From the NCBI RefSeq assembly GCF_004117935.1, contig NZ_SDOY01000025.1, forward strand, positions 1-64,000: a DNA stretch of 64,000 bases, written 5' to 3'. The notes beneath the pieces are model-generated. The model saw only the letters and a program-made list of their open reading frames with translations. It made no database searches and was not told the DNA's origin. Shown here in pieces: positions 42,565-50,686 of this stretch; the stretch's first letter is position 1, and every line of letters starts with the position of its first letter. The translations under genes were made by a program, and so were the position numbers. Source of the stretch: Streptomyces roseicoloratus (GTDB lineage Bacteria; Actinomycetota; Actinomycetes; Streptomycetales; Streptomycetaceae).

Positions 42565-44022
42565 ATGGCTTACGACGATCTCCGCTCGCTGCTCCGGGCG
42601 CTGGAGCGCGAAGGCGACCTCAAGCGCATCAAGGCCGAAGTCGACCCGTACCTGGAGGTAGGGGAGATCGTCGACCGGGTGAACAAGGCGGGGGGCCCGG
42701 CGCTGCTCTTCGAGAACGTCAAGGGCTCCGCCATGCCGCTCGCGATGAACGTCTTCGGGACCGACCGCCGGCTCCTCAAGGCGCTCGGCCTGAAGTCGTA
42801 CGAGGAGATCAGCGACAAGATCGGCGGGCTGCTCAGGCCGGAGCTGCCGCACGGCTTCGTCGGGGTCCGCGAGGCCTTCGGGAAGCTGGGCTCGATGGTC
42901 CACGTGCCGCCGAAGAAGGTGAAGTCGGAGAACGCCCCTGTGCAGGAGGTGGTCCTGACCGGCGACGACGTCGACCTGGACCGGCTGCCCGCGCTGTTCA
43001 CCTGGCCGAAGGACGGCGGCTCCTTCTTCAACCTGGGCCTCACCCACACCAAGGACCCCGAGACCGGCATCCGCAACCTCGGGCTCTACCGCCTCCAGCG
43101 GCACGACAAGCGCACCATCGGCATGCACTGGCAGATCCACAAGGACAGCCGCAACCACTACGCGGTGGCGGCCCGGCGCGGTGAGCGGCTGCCGGTCGCG
43201 ATCGCCTTCGGCTGCCCGCCGGCCGTGACGTACGCGTCGACGGCGCCGCTGCCGGGCGACATCGACGAGTACCTGTTCGCCGGGTTCGTGCAGGGCAAGC
43301 GGATCGAGATGGTCGACTGCAAGACCGTGCCGCTCCAGGTCCCGGCCAACGCCGAGGTGGTCCTGGAGGGCTGGCTCGAGCCGGGCGAGATGCTGCCGGA
43401 GGGGCCGTTCGGCGACCACACCGGCTTCTACACGCCGCAGGAGCCGTTCCCGGCCCTGAAGATCGACTGCGTGACGATGCGGAAGCGTCCGCTGCTGCAG
43501 TCGATCGTGGTCGGCCGGCCGCCGACCGAGGACGGCCCGCTGGGCCGCGCCACGGAGCGCTTCTTCCTGCCGCTCCTCAAGATCATCGTGCCGGACATCG
43601 TCGACTACCACCTGCCGGAGTCGGGCGGCTTCCACAACTGCGCGATCGTCTCGATCGACAAGAAGTACCCGAAGCACGCGCAGAAGGTGATGCACGCCAT
43701 CTGGGGCGCGCACATGATGTCGCTGACCAAGCTGATCGTCGTGGTCGACAAGGACTGCGACGTCCACGACCTCCACGAGGTCTCCTGGCGCGCGCTGGGC
43801 AACACCGACTACGCCCGTGACCTCACGGTCGTCGAAGGCCCGGTCGACCATCTCGACCACGCCTCCTACCAGCAGTTCTGGGGCGGCAAGGCGGGCATCG
43901 ACGCGACGCGGAAGCTGTCCGAGGAGGGCTACACCCGGGACGGCGGCTGGCCGGACATGGTCGAGTCGGACCCGGCGACGGCGGCCCTGGTGGACCGCCG
44001 CTGGAAGGAGTACGGCCTGTGA
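42565..44022 (+). CDS. UbiD-family decarboxylase of the futalosine menaquinone pathway
   Basis: 485 residues; prenylated-FMN-dependent decarboxylase that acts late in menaquinone synthesis after prenylation of 1,4-dihydroxy-6-naphthoate. The N-terminal YDDLRSLLRALEREGDLKRI, the central GMHWQIHKDSRNHY and the E-x-P-EGPFGDHTGFY segments are typical UbiD signatures. It overlaps the next gene by four bases. The order (UbiD, UbiA, UbiX) matches S. coelicolor SCO4490-4492 in my recollection. Confidence 0.93.
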   Translation: MAYDDLRSLLRALEREGDLKRIKAEVDPYLEVGEIVDRVNKAGGPALLFENVKGSAMPLAMNVFGTDRRLLKALGLKSYEEISDKIGGLLRPELPHGFVGVREAFGKLGSMVHVPPKKVKSENAPVQEVVLTGDDVDLDRLPALFTWPKDGGSFFNLGLTHTKDPETGIRNLGLYRLQRHDKRTIGMHWQIHKDSRNHYAVAARRGERLPVAIAFGCPPAVTYASTAPLPGDIDEYLFAGFVQGKRIEMVDCKTVPLQVPANAEVVLEGWLEPGEMLPEGPFGDHTGFYTPQEPFPALKIDCVTMRKRPLLQSIVVGRPPTEDGPLGRATERFFLPLLKIIVPDIVDYHLPESGGFHNCAIVSIDKKYPKHAQKVMHAIWGAHMMSLTKLIVVVDKDCDVHDLHEVSWRALGNTDYARDLTVVEGPVDHLDHASYQQFWGGKAGIDATRKLSEEGYTRDGGWPDMVESDPATAALVDRRWKEYGL

Positions 44023-44921
44023 CCACGGCCGCGGTGCCCGGCGCGCGGCCGGGCCGTACGAAGGCGTTCCTCCGGCTCGTGATGATCGAGCACTCGGTCT
44101 TCGCGCTGCCCTTCGCGTACATCGCCTCGCTCACCGCGATGTACCAGCTGGACCGGAAGATCCACTGGGTGACGCTGTTCCTGGTGACCGTGTGCATGGT
44201 GGGCCTGCGGACCTTCGCCATGGCCTGCAACCGGATCATCGACCGGGAGATCGACGCCCGTAACCCGCGCACCGCGAACCGGGAGCTGGTGACCGGCGCG
44301 GTGTCGGTGCGGTCGGCGTGGACCGGGGCGGGCGTCGCGGTCGTGGTCTTCCTGGGCGCGGCGGCCCTGCTGAACCCGCTGTGCCTGGCGCTCGCGCCGC
44401 TCGCCGTCGTCCCGATGGTGGTCTATCCGTACGGCAAGCGGTTCACGAACTTCCCGCACGCGATCCTCGGCCTCGCCCAGTCGATCGGCCCGGTCGGCGC
44501 CTGGCTGGCGGTGACCGGCGAGTGGTCCTGGGACGCGGTGATCCTGGGTCTGGCGGTCGGCATCTGGATCGGCGGCTTCGACCTGATCTTCGCCTGCCAG
44601 GACGTCCAGGCGGACCGCGCCGAGGGCGTCATGTCGGTCCCGGCCCGCTTCGGCATCCCGGCGGCGCTGTGGGGCGCGCGGGCCTCGGCGGTCGTGACCA
44701 CCGGGCTGCTCGTCTGGTACGCGCTGGCCACGCAGGCGGGTGCGTTCTTCTGGGCGGGCCTGGTGATCGTGGTGGTGGCCTTCTGCTACGAGCACACGAT
44801 CGTGCGCCCGCACGACCTGTCCCGTCTGAACCGCGCGTTCTTCACGGTCAACGGTTTCATCGGCATCGCCCTGTTCGTGTGCGCCCTGCTCGACCTGCTG
44901 GTGCGCGGGCTGACCCCCTAG
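44019..44921 (+). CDS. mqnP: Menaquinone prenyltransferase (UbiA family)
   Basis: 300 residues, eight to nine transmembrane helices. It transfers a polyprenyl chain to 1,4-dihydroxy-6-naphthoate. The first Asp-rich motif is NRIIDREID (N71, D75, D79), the second is DVQADRAEG. The start overlaps the ubiD stop by four bases (GTGA). Confidence 0.93.
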   Translation: MTTAAVPGARPGRTKAFLRLVMIEHSVFALPFAYIASLTAMYQLDRKIHWVTLFLVTVCMVGLRTFAMACNRIIDREIDARNPRTANRELVTGAVSVRSAWTGAGVAVVVFLGAAALLNPLCLALAPLAVVPMVVYPYGKRFTNFPHAILGLAQSIGPVGAWLAVTGEWSWDAVILGLAVGIWIGGFDLIFACQDVQADRAEGVMSVPARFGIPAALWGARASAVVTTGLLVWYALATQAGAFFWAGLVIVVVAFCYEHTIVRPHDLSRLNRAFFTVNGFIGIALFVCALLDLLVRGLTP

Positions 44922-44942
44922 TGGCCGGATAGGCTCGTCGGC

Positions 44943-45629
44943 GTGGAGCCGGTAGAGAAGCAGCAGCGTCGTCCCTGGGTGGTCGGGGTGTCCGGGGCGT
45001 CGGGTACGCCGTATGCCGCCGCCGTGCTGCGGGGGCTGCTCGACGCGGGGGAGAGCGTCGATCTCGTCGTGTCGCGGGCCTCGCGGCTGACGCTGCTCGA
45101 CGAGACGGGCGCCGCCTTCCGGGACGCGCACTGGCGCGAGGACCTGGCGGCCTGGCTGGCGCGGGGCGCGGACGGGAAGCCGGACGCCTTCGACGTGTCG
45201 GACCGGCTGGCGGACGTGCGGTACTGGCCGGCCGGGGACCTGGCCGCGGGGCCGTCGTCCGGGTCGTACCCGGTGAAGGGGATGCTGGTGGTGCCGGCGT
45301 CGACGGCCGCGGTGGCGGGGATCGCGCTCGGGCTTTCGAAGGACCTGCTCCAGCGGGTGGCGAGCGTGACGCTCAAGGAGCGGCGGCCGCTGGTCGTCGC
45401 CGTGCGGGAGACCCCGCTGAACGGGCAGACGCTGAAGCACATGGTGGCGCTGGACGAGGCGGGCGCCGTGGTGCTGCCCGCCTCTCCGGCGTTCTACGCG
45501 GGGGCGACGCACATCCAGGATCTGGTGGACTTCGTCGCGGGGCGGGTGCTCGACGCGGCAGGGGTGCCGCACGAGCTGTACCGCCGGTGGAAGGGGGAGC
45601 TCGGTGGAGCCGCTTCCCGTTCCGACTAG
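44943..45629 (+). CDS. ubiX: UbiX-type flavin prenyltransferase
   Basis: 228 residues. It makes prenylated FMN, the cofactor of the UbiD enzyme in the same operon. It has the N-terminal phosphate-binding GVSGASGTPYA, a long SGSYPVKGMLVVPASTAAVAG segment and the C-terminal ISF-like end. It starts 22 bases after the mqnP stop. A 17-bp perfect palindrome begins at the last base of its stop codon. Confidence 0.92.
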   Translation: MEPVEKQQRRPWVVGVSGASGTPYAAAVLRGLLDAGESVDLVVSRASRLTLLDETGAAFRDAHWREDLAAWLARGADGKPDAFDVSDRLADVRYWPAGDLAAGPSSGSYPVKGMLVVPASTAAVAGIALGLSKDLLQRVASVTLKERRPLVVAVRETPLNGQTLKHMVALDEAGAVVLPASPAFYAGATHIQDLVDFVAGRVLDAAGVPHELYRRWKGELGGAASRSD

Positions 45630-45690
45630 GGCGTGTTTCGAAAGTGGCGTCGTCTGCCCGAAGGGCAGACGGGACTTTCGAAACACGCCC
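45629..45690. repeat. 62-bp bipartite palindrome
   Basis: Outer arms of 17 bp (45629-45645 and 45674-45690), exact, enclose a second perfect 9-bp hairpin (45651-45659 and 45663-45671). It begins at the last base of the ubiX stop. It could serve as terminator between ubiX (+) and the small gene (-), or be a non-autonomous repeat. Confidence 0.85.
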
Positions 45691-45745
45691 AAGGGCGTTT
45701 CCCGCTGGGCGCGGACCAGGGCGAAGGCCTGGTCCCGGGCCTGGG

Positions 45746-45880
45746 CTAGCGCTTCTTGGCGGGGCGCTTGGCGGCGGCGCGCTTCGAGGCGGACGGCTGG
45801 TGGGCACGCGAGCGGTTGGCCATCTCCTGCAGCTCGCGCATACGGGCGTAGGCCATCTCGATCGTGTACACGGTGAACAC
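45746..45880 (-). CDS. Small basic protein, 44 residues
   Basis: A conserved-looking micro-protein between ubiX and the asnC gene: the N-terminal half has a helix MAYARMRELQEMANRSR, and the C-terminal half is Ala/Lys/Arg-rich (SASKRAAAKRPAKKR), resembling histone-H1-like tails. It is GTG-initiated with AGGAG two bases upstream (a later in-frame GTG at 45871 is possible). I recall similar small proteins in other streptomycetes at the same place, but it is short enough to be missed by annotators. Possibly nucleic-acid binding. Confidence 0.65.
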   Translation of the reverse strand: MFTVYTIEMAYARMRELQEMANRSRAHQPSASKRAAAKRPAKKR

Positions 45881-45917
45881 CACTCCTGAAGATCGTCTTT
45901 GATCTGAATGAACGATT

Positions 45918-45938
45918 CACAGGGCGTCGGACCCTGTG
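45918..45938. promoter_or_regulatory. Inverted repeat upstream of the AsnC-family gene
   Basis: Perfect 7-bp arms CACAGGG and CCCTGTG with a 7-base spacer, in the AT-rich region between the small gene and the asnC-family gene. Candidate operator of the regulator itself. Confidence 0.5.
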
Positions 45939-45997
45939 TACCTTTGATTCTATACCCAAACTCGCGGTATCGCTGGACAATGGAAGGCTTCGTACCT

Positions 45998-46453
45998 ATG
46001 GACGCCGTGGACAGGCAGCTCATCCAGGCCCTGCGGGAGAACGGCCGAGCCTCGTACGCCGAGCTCGGACGGCTCGTCGGGCTCTCCGGCCCCTCCGTCA
46101 CCGACCGCATCAACCGTCTGGAGGCGGCCGGGGTCATCACCGGTTACCGCGCCACCGTCGACGCCGCCTCGCTCGGCCTCGGCGTCACCGCACTCATCGG
46201 CATCTCCCTCTCCGACGCCGCCGACCACGAGGACGTGGCCCGCCGGCTGAAGGACCTGGCCGAGATCGAGGACTGCTGGTTCATCGCCGGCGACGACTCC
46301 TTCATGCTCAAGGTCCGCGCCAACGACGTCGACGGCCTGGAGAAGACCATCCGCCGGCTCTCCGGCACCAAGGGCGTCTCCCGCACCCGTACCACCATCG
46401 TGCTGTCCACGAAGTGGGAGAACCGGGTCGGCGACCTGCCGGAAGAGGCCTGA
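45998..46453 (+). CDS. Lrp/AsnC family regulator
   Basis: 151 residues. The N-terminal HTH (VDRQLIQALRENGRASYAEL, LSGPSVTDRINRLEAAGVI) is followed by the RAM ligand/oligomer domain. It lies in the middle of menaquinone genes and, in S. coelicolor, at the same place (SCO4493 from memory), so a link with menaquinone is likely but unproven. ATG 45998 is chosen; an in-frame ATG at 45980 is possible. Confidence 0.88.
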   Translation: MDAVDRQLIQALRENGRASYAELGRLVGLSGPSVTDRINRLEAAGVITGYRATVDAASLGLGVTALIGISLSDAADHEDVARRLKDLAEIEDCWFIAGDDSFMLKVRANDVDGLEKTIRRLSGTKGVSRTRTTIVLSTKWENRVGDLPEEA

Positions 46454-46544
46454 CCGGCGGCGCCGACGGGGGCCGCTCCCGCGCGGAGGGCGGGGGAGTA
46501 CGGTTGGGGAAGCCTGATTTCGGAAACATGGGAGGCGGCCGGAG

Positions 46545-47708
46545 ATGGACGCTGGGCTCAAGCGGGAACTGGAACAGAAGGTTCTCGCCGGAGAGCGGCT
46601 GAGCCGTGAGGACGGCATCGCGCTGTACGAGTCCGACGACCTGGCCTGGCTCGGCGGCCTCGCCCACGAGGTGCGGACGCGGAAGAACGGCGACGTCGTC
46701 CACTTCAACGTCAACCGTCACCTCAACATGACGAACGTCTGCACCGCCTCCTGCGCCTACTGCTCCTTCCAGCGCAAGCCCGGCGAGAAGGACGCGTACA
46801 CCATGCGCATCGAGGAGGCCGTGCGCCTCGCGAAGGCGATGGAGAGCGAGAACCTCACCGAGCTCCACATCGTCAACGGCCTCCACCCCAACCTGCCCTG
46901 GCGCTACTACCCGCGCTCGCTCTCCGAGCTGAAGAAGGCGCTGCCGGACGTCTCGCTCAAGGCCTTCACCGCCACCGAGATCCACCACTTCGAGACCATC
47001 TCGGGCCTCTCGGCCTCCGAGATCCTCGACGAGCTGATCGAGGCCGGTCTGGAGTCGCTGACCGGCGGCGGCGCCGAGATCTTCGACTGGGAGGTCCGGC
47101 AGCACATCGTGGACCACCGCACCCACTGGGAGGACTGGTCCCGGATCCACCGCCTCGCGCACGAGAAGGGCCTGAAGACCCCGAGCACGATGCTCTACGG
47201 GCACATCGAGGAGCCGCGCCACCGCGTGGACCACGTGCTCCGGCTGCGCGAGCTCCAGGACGAGACCGGCGGCTTCCAGGTCTTCATCCCGCTGCGCTAC
47301 CAGCACGACTTCGTCGACATGCGGGACGGCAAGGTCCGCAACAGGCTCCAGGCGCGCACGACGATGGCGACGGGCGCCGAGGCGCTGAAGACCTTCGCCG
47401 TCTCCCGGCTGCTCTTCGACAACGTCCCGCACGTCAAGGTGTTCTGGGTGATGCACGGCCTCCACACCGCGCAGCTCGCCCTCCAGCACGGCGCGGACGA
47501 CATGGACGGCTCGGTCGTCGAGTACAAGATCACGCACGACGCCGACAACTACGGCACCCCGAACAAGCTGACCCGGGAGGACCTCCTGGAGCTGATCCGG
47601 GACGCCGGCTTCCGCCCGGTCGAGCGCAACACGCGCTACGAGGTGATCCGCGAGTACCCGGGCCCGGACCCGCTGCGCCGCGAGTCGCCGCAGCCGATGC
47701 GGGTCTGA
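46545..47708 (+). CDS. mqnE: Aminofutalosine synthase (radical SAM)
   Basis: 387 residues; catalyses aminofutalosine formation from an enolpyruvyl benzoate derivative and SAM, the first committed joining step of the futalosine menaquinone pathway. The cluster motif CTASCAYC has Cys 66, 70 and 73. Typical MqnE segments follow (ELHIVNGLHPNLPWRYYP, GGGAEIF). GGAGG lies 9 bases before ATG 46545. It is separated from the UbiD/A/X genes by the AsnC regulator. Confidence 0.95.
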   Translation: MDAGLKRELEQKVLAGERLSREDGIALYESDDLAWLGGLAHEVRTRKNGDVVHFNVNRHLNMTNVCTASCAYCSFQRKPGEKDAYTMRIEEAVRLAKAMESENLTELHIVNGLHPNLPWRYYPRSLSELKKALPDVSLKAFTATEIHHFETISGLSASEILDELIEAGLESLTGGGAEIFDWEVRQHIVDHRTHWEDWSRIHRLAHEKGLKTPSTMLYGHIEEPRHRVDHVLRLRELQDETGGFQVFIPLRYQHDFVDMRDGKVRNRLQARTTMATGAEALKTFAVSRLLFDNVPHVKVFWVMHGLHTAQLALQHGADDMDGSVVEYKITHDADNYGTPNKLTREDLLELIRDAGFRPVERNTRYEVIREYPGPDPLRRESPQPMRV

Positions 47709-47744
47709 CGCCCCGAGGGACGCGGAGGCCCCGCCCGCGCGGAC

Positions 47745-48281
47745 TCACCGTCCCAGCGGCAGCAGCATGATGATGTCGTCGCGGTCGTCGCCCGGGGCCA
47801 CCCGGATGGCGGCCGGGACGCGTCCGACCTCCTTGTAGCCGGCCCGCGCGTAGAACGCGTCGACGCCGGTGCCGCCGCGGCAGGTCAGCCGGATCGCCTC
47901 GACGTGCTCGAAGCCCTCGCCGGTACGGGCCGCCCGCTCGGCCGCGGCCATCAGGTCGAGCCCGTACCCCTTGCCCTGGTGCCGGGGGTGCACCATCACC
48001 GTGTACAGCCACACCCAGTGCGTCATCAGGGGGTGGCTGTTGTGCGTGAAGAAGGCGGTCGCGGCGACCGCGCCGTCCTCGTCGCGCCCGACGAGCAGCC
48101 GCGTGGTGCCCTCCGCCATCCCGACCAGGTGCCGCAGCAGCGCGGGCCGGATCTCCTCCGGCGTCACGGGCGGGACGAATCCGACGGCGCCGCCCGCGTT
48201 GGACACGTCGGCCCAGAGGGCGAGCACGCCGTCGCGGAGCTCGCGGTCGACGGCGGGATCCAGGGTGAACGTAAGGGTCAT
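47745..48281 (-). CDS. GNAT family N-acetyltransferase
   Basis: 178 residues. The acetyl-CoA-binding loop VHPRHQGKGYGLDLMAAAE and the terminal FYARAGYKEVG match the family. Substrate unknown. ATG 48281 is chosen; it has no Shine-Dalgarno but a TAGATA box 10-15 bases in front, so the transcript is probably leaderless. Confidence 0.85.
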   Translation of the reverse strand: MTLTFTLDPAVDRELRDGVLALWADVSNAGGAVGFVPPVTPEEIRPALLRHLVGMAEGTTRLLVGRDEDGAVAATAFFTHNSHPLMTHWVWLYTVMVHPRHQGKGYGLDLMAAAERAARTGEGFEHVEAIRLTCRGGTGVDAFYARAGYKEVGRVPAAIRVAPGDDRDDIIMLLPLGR

Positions 48282-48389
48282 AGGTGGAGGGTATCTATTA
48301 CTTCCCTTGCGGTTCAAGGGTCGGCGGCGGACCCCGGCAGGGGCCGTGCTTCACTGGAGGGACGCTTGTCCTGTATGGGAGGGACTCAC

Positions 48390-48656
48390 ATGCTTCGCTA
48401 CAGCCTGCTGCGCCTCGGCATCTTCGCCGGCAGCTTCCTCGCGCTCTGGGGCCTGGTCTACGCCGGCGTGCTGCCGCGCGGCCTCGGCGACTCCAACCTG
48501 CTGTGGGTCCTCCTGCTCTCCGTCGTCGTCTCCGCGCCGCTGAGCTTCGTGCTGCTGCGCAAGCAGCGCGACGAGATGAGCGTGCAGATCGTGAACAAGG
48601 TCGACCGCGCCAAGGGTCGCCTGGAGGCGAACCGCTCGGCAGAGGACCTCGCCTGA
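48390..48656 (+). CDS. DUF4229 small membrane protein
   Basis: 88 residues, two transmembrane helices (about 5-25 and 33-52) followed by a charged tail (LRKQRDEMSVQIVNKVD). It matches DUF4229, a common actinobacterial family of unknown function near menaquinone genes. ATG 48390 has GGGAGGGA in front. Confidence 0.85.
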   Translation: MLRYSLLRLGIFAGSFLALWGLVYAGVLPRGLGDSNLLWVLLLSVVVSAPLSFVLLRKQRDEMSVQIVNKVDRAKGRLEANRSAEDLA

Positions 48657-48710
48657 GCGCCGTAAAGGCTGCGTAAGGTACCTCACACCAGGACGCGACC
48701 GGACGTAACG

Positions 48711-48755
48711 GAACACCCCGGGTGGAGCTTCGAAGGCTCTCCACCTGGGGTGTTC
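48711..48755 (+). terminator. Hairpin after the DUF4229 gene
   Basis: Arms GAACACCCC-GGGTGGAGC and GCTCTCCACC-TGGGGTGTTC pair nearly perfectly around a TTCGAAG loop; position 48711-48755. Confidence 0.75.
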
Positions 48756-48839
48756 TGCGTTTCCCAGGGACTCGCCGTGCTCGACCACCCCAAAGAAGGG
48801 CTTTGAGGTTCTCAAAGTTCAAGTGTTAACGTGACCGGC

Positions 48840-48947
48840 ATGACGACCGCAGTGCACCTCCCCGATGCCGTGAGCACCCCGCTCGTGGCGCGCCTGCACG
48901 TCGATCTGTGCCGCTGCCTGTCCGCGGTCTGTTGCCGCGCGCTCTGA
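48840..48947 (+). CDS. Cysteine-rich leader peptide
   Basis: 35 residues. The end reads HVDLCRCLSAVCCRAL, with four Cys in the last 12 residues. It has no ribosome binding site and starts near a TGTTAACGT box, so it is probably leaderless. Cys-rich leaders of this kind occur in actinobacteria before sulfur-related genes, and ribosome stalling at Cys codons is thought to control the gene behind. Here that is a DAACS-family transporter 90 bases downstream. Confidence 0.7.
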   Translation: MTTAVHLPDAVSTPLVARLHVDLCRCLSAVCCRAL

Positions 48948-49037
48948 CCCGGCATCATGCAGCGGTCCGCGCGTTGAGAGCGTGTGTACCGCACCCCCCG
49001 TCCCGTATTTCCCGATACGCACCAGTGGAGTGTGCCC
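48948..49037 (+). promoter_or_regulatory. Putative attenuator region between leader and transporter
   Basis: About 90 bases with possible pairings, including GCGCTCT (end of the leader) with AGAGCGT (48976-48983). No classic U-tract. The supposed switch is inferred from the leader peptide. Confidence 0.4.
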
Positions 49038-50378
49038 GTGTCCGCGTCCTCGTCCGCGTCCGCGCCCGTGGCGAAGTCCCGCATACCCAAGATCCCGTTC
49101 TGGGCCCAGATCGTCGCCGGTCTCGTCCTCGGCGTGCTGCTCGGCTGGATCGCCCGCAGCCAGGACGTCAGCTGGCTGAAGGAGACCCTGAGCCAGGTCG
49201 GCGGCATCTTCGTCCAGCTGCTCAAGCTGGCGGTCGCCCCGCTCGTCTTCTTCGCGATCCTGGTGTCCATCACCAACCTGCGCAAGGTCAACAACGCGGC
49301 CCGCCTCGCCGCGCAGACCCTCGTCTGGTTCATGATCACCTCGCTGATCGCGGTCGGCATCGGCCTCGCCATCGGCCTGCTCACCAACCCGGGCGCCGGC
49401 ACCGGCCTCACGCCGAAGGACGGCAAGCTCCCCGAGCACAAGGGCAGCTGGATCGACTTCCTCACGGGCATCGTCCCGACGGACGTCATCACGCCCTTCA
49501 CCGAGCTGAACGTCCTCCAGATCGTCTTCATGGCCGCCGTCGCCGGCATCGCCGCGCTCAAGCTCGGCGAGAAGGCCCAGCCGATCCTCACCCTCTCCGA
49601 GTCCGTCCTCGAGCTGCTGCAGAAGGCCCTGTGGTGGGTCATCCGGCTCGCCCCGATCGGCACCGCCGGCCTCATCGGCCGCGCCATCGTGAACTACGGC
49701 TGGGACCTGATCGGCAAGTACGCCACCTTCACCGCCGACGTCTACATCGGCTGCGCCCTGGTCCTCTTCGGCGTCTACCCGCTGCTCCTCGCGACCGTCG
49801 CCAAGCTCAACCCGCTGCAGTTCTTCAAGGGCGCCTGGCCCGCCATCCAGCTGGCCTTCGTCTCCCGCTCCTCGGTCGGCACCATGCCGGTCACCCAGCG
49901 GGTCACCGAGCGCCTCGGCGTCCCGAAGGAGTACGCCTCCTTCTCCGTGCCGTTCGGCGCCACGACCAAGATGGACGGCTGCGCCGCGATCTACCCGGCG
50001 CTCGCCGCGATCTTCATCGCGCAGATCTTCGACGTGCAGCTGGGCGTCAAGGAGTACCTGCTCATCGCCTTCGTCTCGGTCATCGGCTCGGCGGCCACCG
50101 CCGGCCTCACCGGCGCGACGGTCATGCTGACGCTGACCCTGTCCACCCTGGGCCTCCCGCTGGAGGGCGTCGGCCTGCTCATGGCGATCGACCCGATCCT
50201 CGACATGATGCGCACCGCCACCAACGTGGCCGGTCAGGCCCTGGTCCCGGTCCTCGTCTCCGCCCGCGAGAAGATCCTGGACGTCGCCGCCTACGAGTCC
50301 GCCTCGGCCTCCCCGGTCGACGAGCCGACGGACGCCCGCGAGGCCGAGCAGAAGGTCGCGGTCCCGGCCGCCGCCTGA
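49038..50378 (+). CDS. DAACS-family cation symporter, probable cystine uptake
   Basis: Sodium/proton-coupled transporter of 446 residues, about eight transmembrane helices plus two re-entrant loops. The serine-rich loop SRSSVGTMPVT and the KMDGCA variant of the family NMDGTA motif are visible; the latter departs from canonical dicarboxylate carriers. GTG 49038 has GGAG 7 bases upstream. The Cys-rich leader in front suggests a sulfur substrate, like the TcyP branch of this family. C4-dicarboxylate or glutamate remain possible. Confidence 0.82.
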   Translation: MSASSSASAPVAKSRIPKIPFWAQIVAGLVLGVLLGWIARSQDVSWLKETLSQVGGIFVQLLKLAVAPLVFFAILVSITNLRKVNNAARLAAQTLVWFMITSLIAVGIGLAIGLLTNPGAGTGLTPKDGKLPEHKGSWIDFLTGIVPTDVITPFTELNVLQIVFMAAVAGIAALKLGEKAQPILTLSESVLELLQKALWWVIRLAPIGTAGLIGRAIVNYGWDLIGKYATFTADVYIGCALVLFGVYPLLLATVAKLNPLQFFKGAWPAIQLAFVSRSSVGTMPVTQRVTERLGVPKEYASFSVPFGATTKMDGCAAIYPALAAIFIAQIFDVQLGVKEYLLIAFVSVIGSAATAGLTGATVMLTLTLSTLGLPLEGVGLLMAIDPILDMMRTATNVAGQALVPVLVSAREKILDVAAYESASASPVDEPTDAREAEQKVAVPAAA

Positions 50379-50636
50379 TCCGCCCGACACCAAGCGACCC
50401 ACCGCGACCCACCGCGACGCGCCCCGGACCGCCCCTGCGCCCCTGGTCCGGGGCGCCCGCGCGTGCGGGGCGCGGGTGCGGGCGGGAAGGGCGCGGTGCG
50501 TGCGGGGCGGGCGCGCGCGGAAGGGCGCGGGGCGTGCGGCGCGGGTGCGCGCGGAAGGGCGCGGGGTGGCGGGAGCGTGCCCGGCGGGTGCCTCGCGAGG
50601 ACCGCTCCTGTCCAAATGGCGTACGGCGCCCTACAT
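50379..50636. repeat. Intergenic GC-rich repeats
   Basis: No gene seen. GCGGAAGGGCGCGG-type units recur around 50485-50575. The only other item is the start of the promoter/operator region for the next gene. Confidence 0.7.
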
Positions 50637-50650
50637 TTACTCGGAAGTAA
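50637..50650. promoter_or_regulatory. Operator-like palindrome before the acyl-CoA synthetase
   Basis: TTACT-CGGA-AGTAA, perfect 5-bp arms, AT-rich against its surroundings, 37 bases before the GTG start. Similar palindromes bind TetR-type regulators of fatty-acid genes in actinobacteria. Confidence 0.5.
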
Positions 50651-50686
50651 GGTTACTGGCCGGTTCTCGACGCCGAGGAGCCGCAC

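Noticed and set aside
42475..43860. Long antisense frame opposite the UbiD gene
   Set aside because: Shadow of the UbiD gene joined to the small PLDc_N gene; composition is typical of antisense GC-rich frames.
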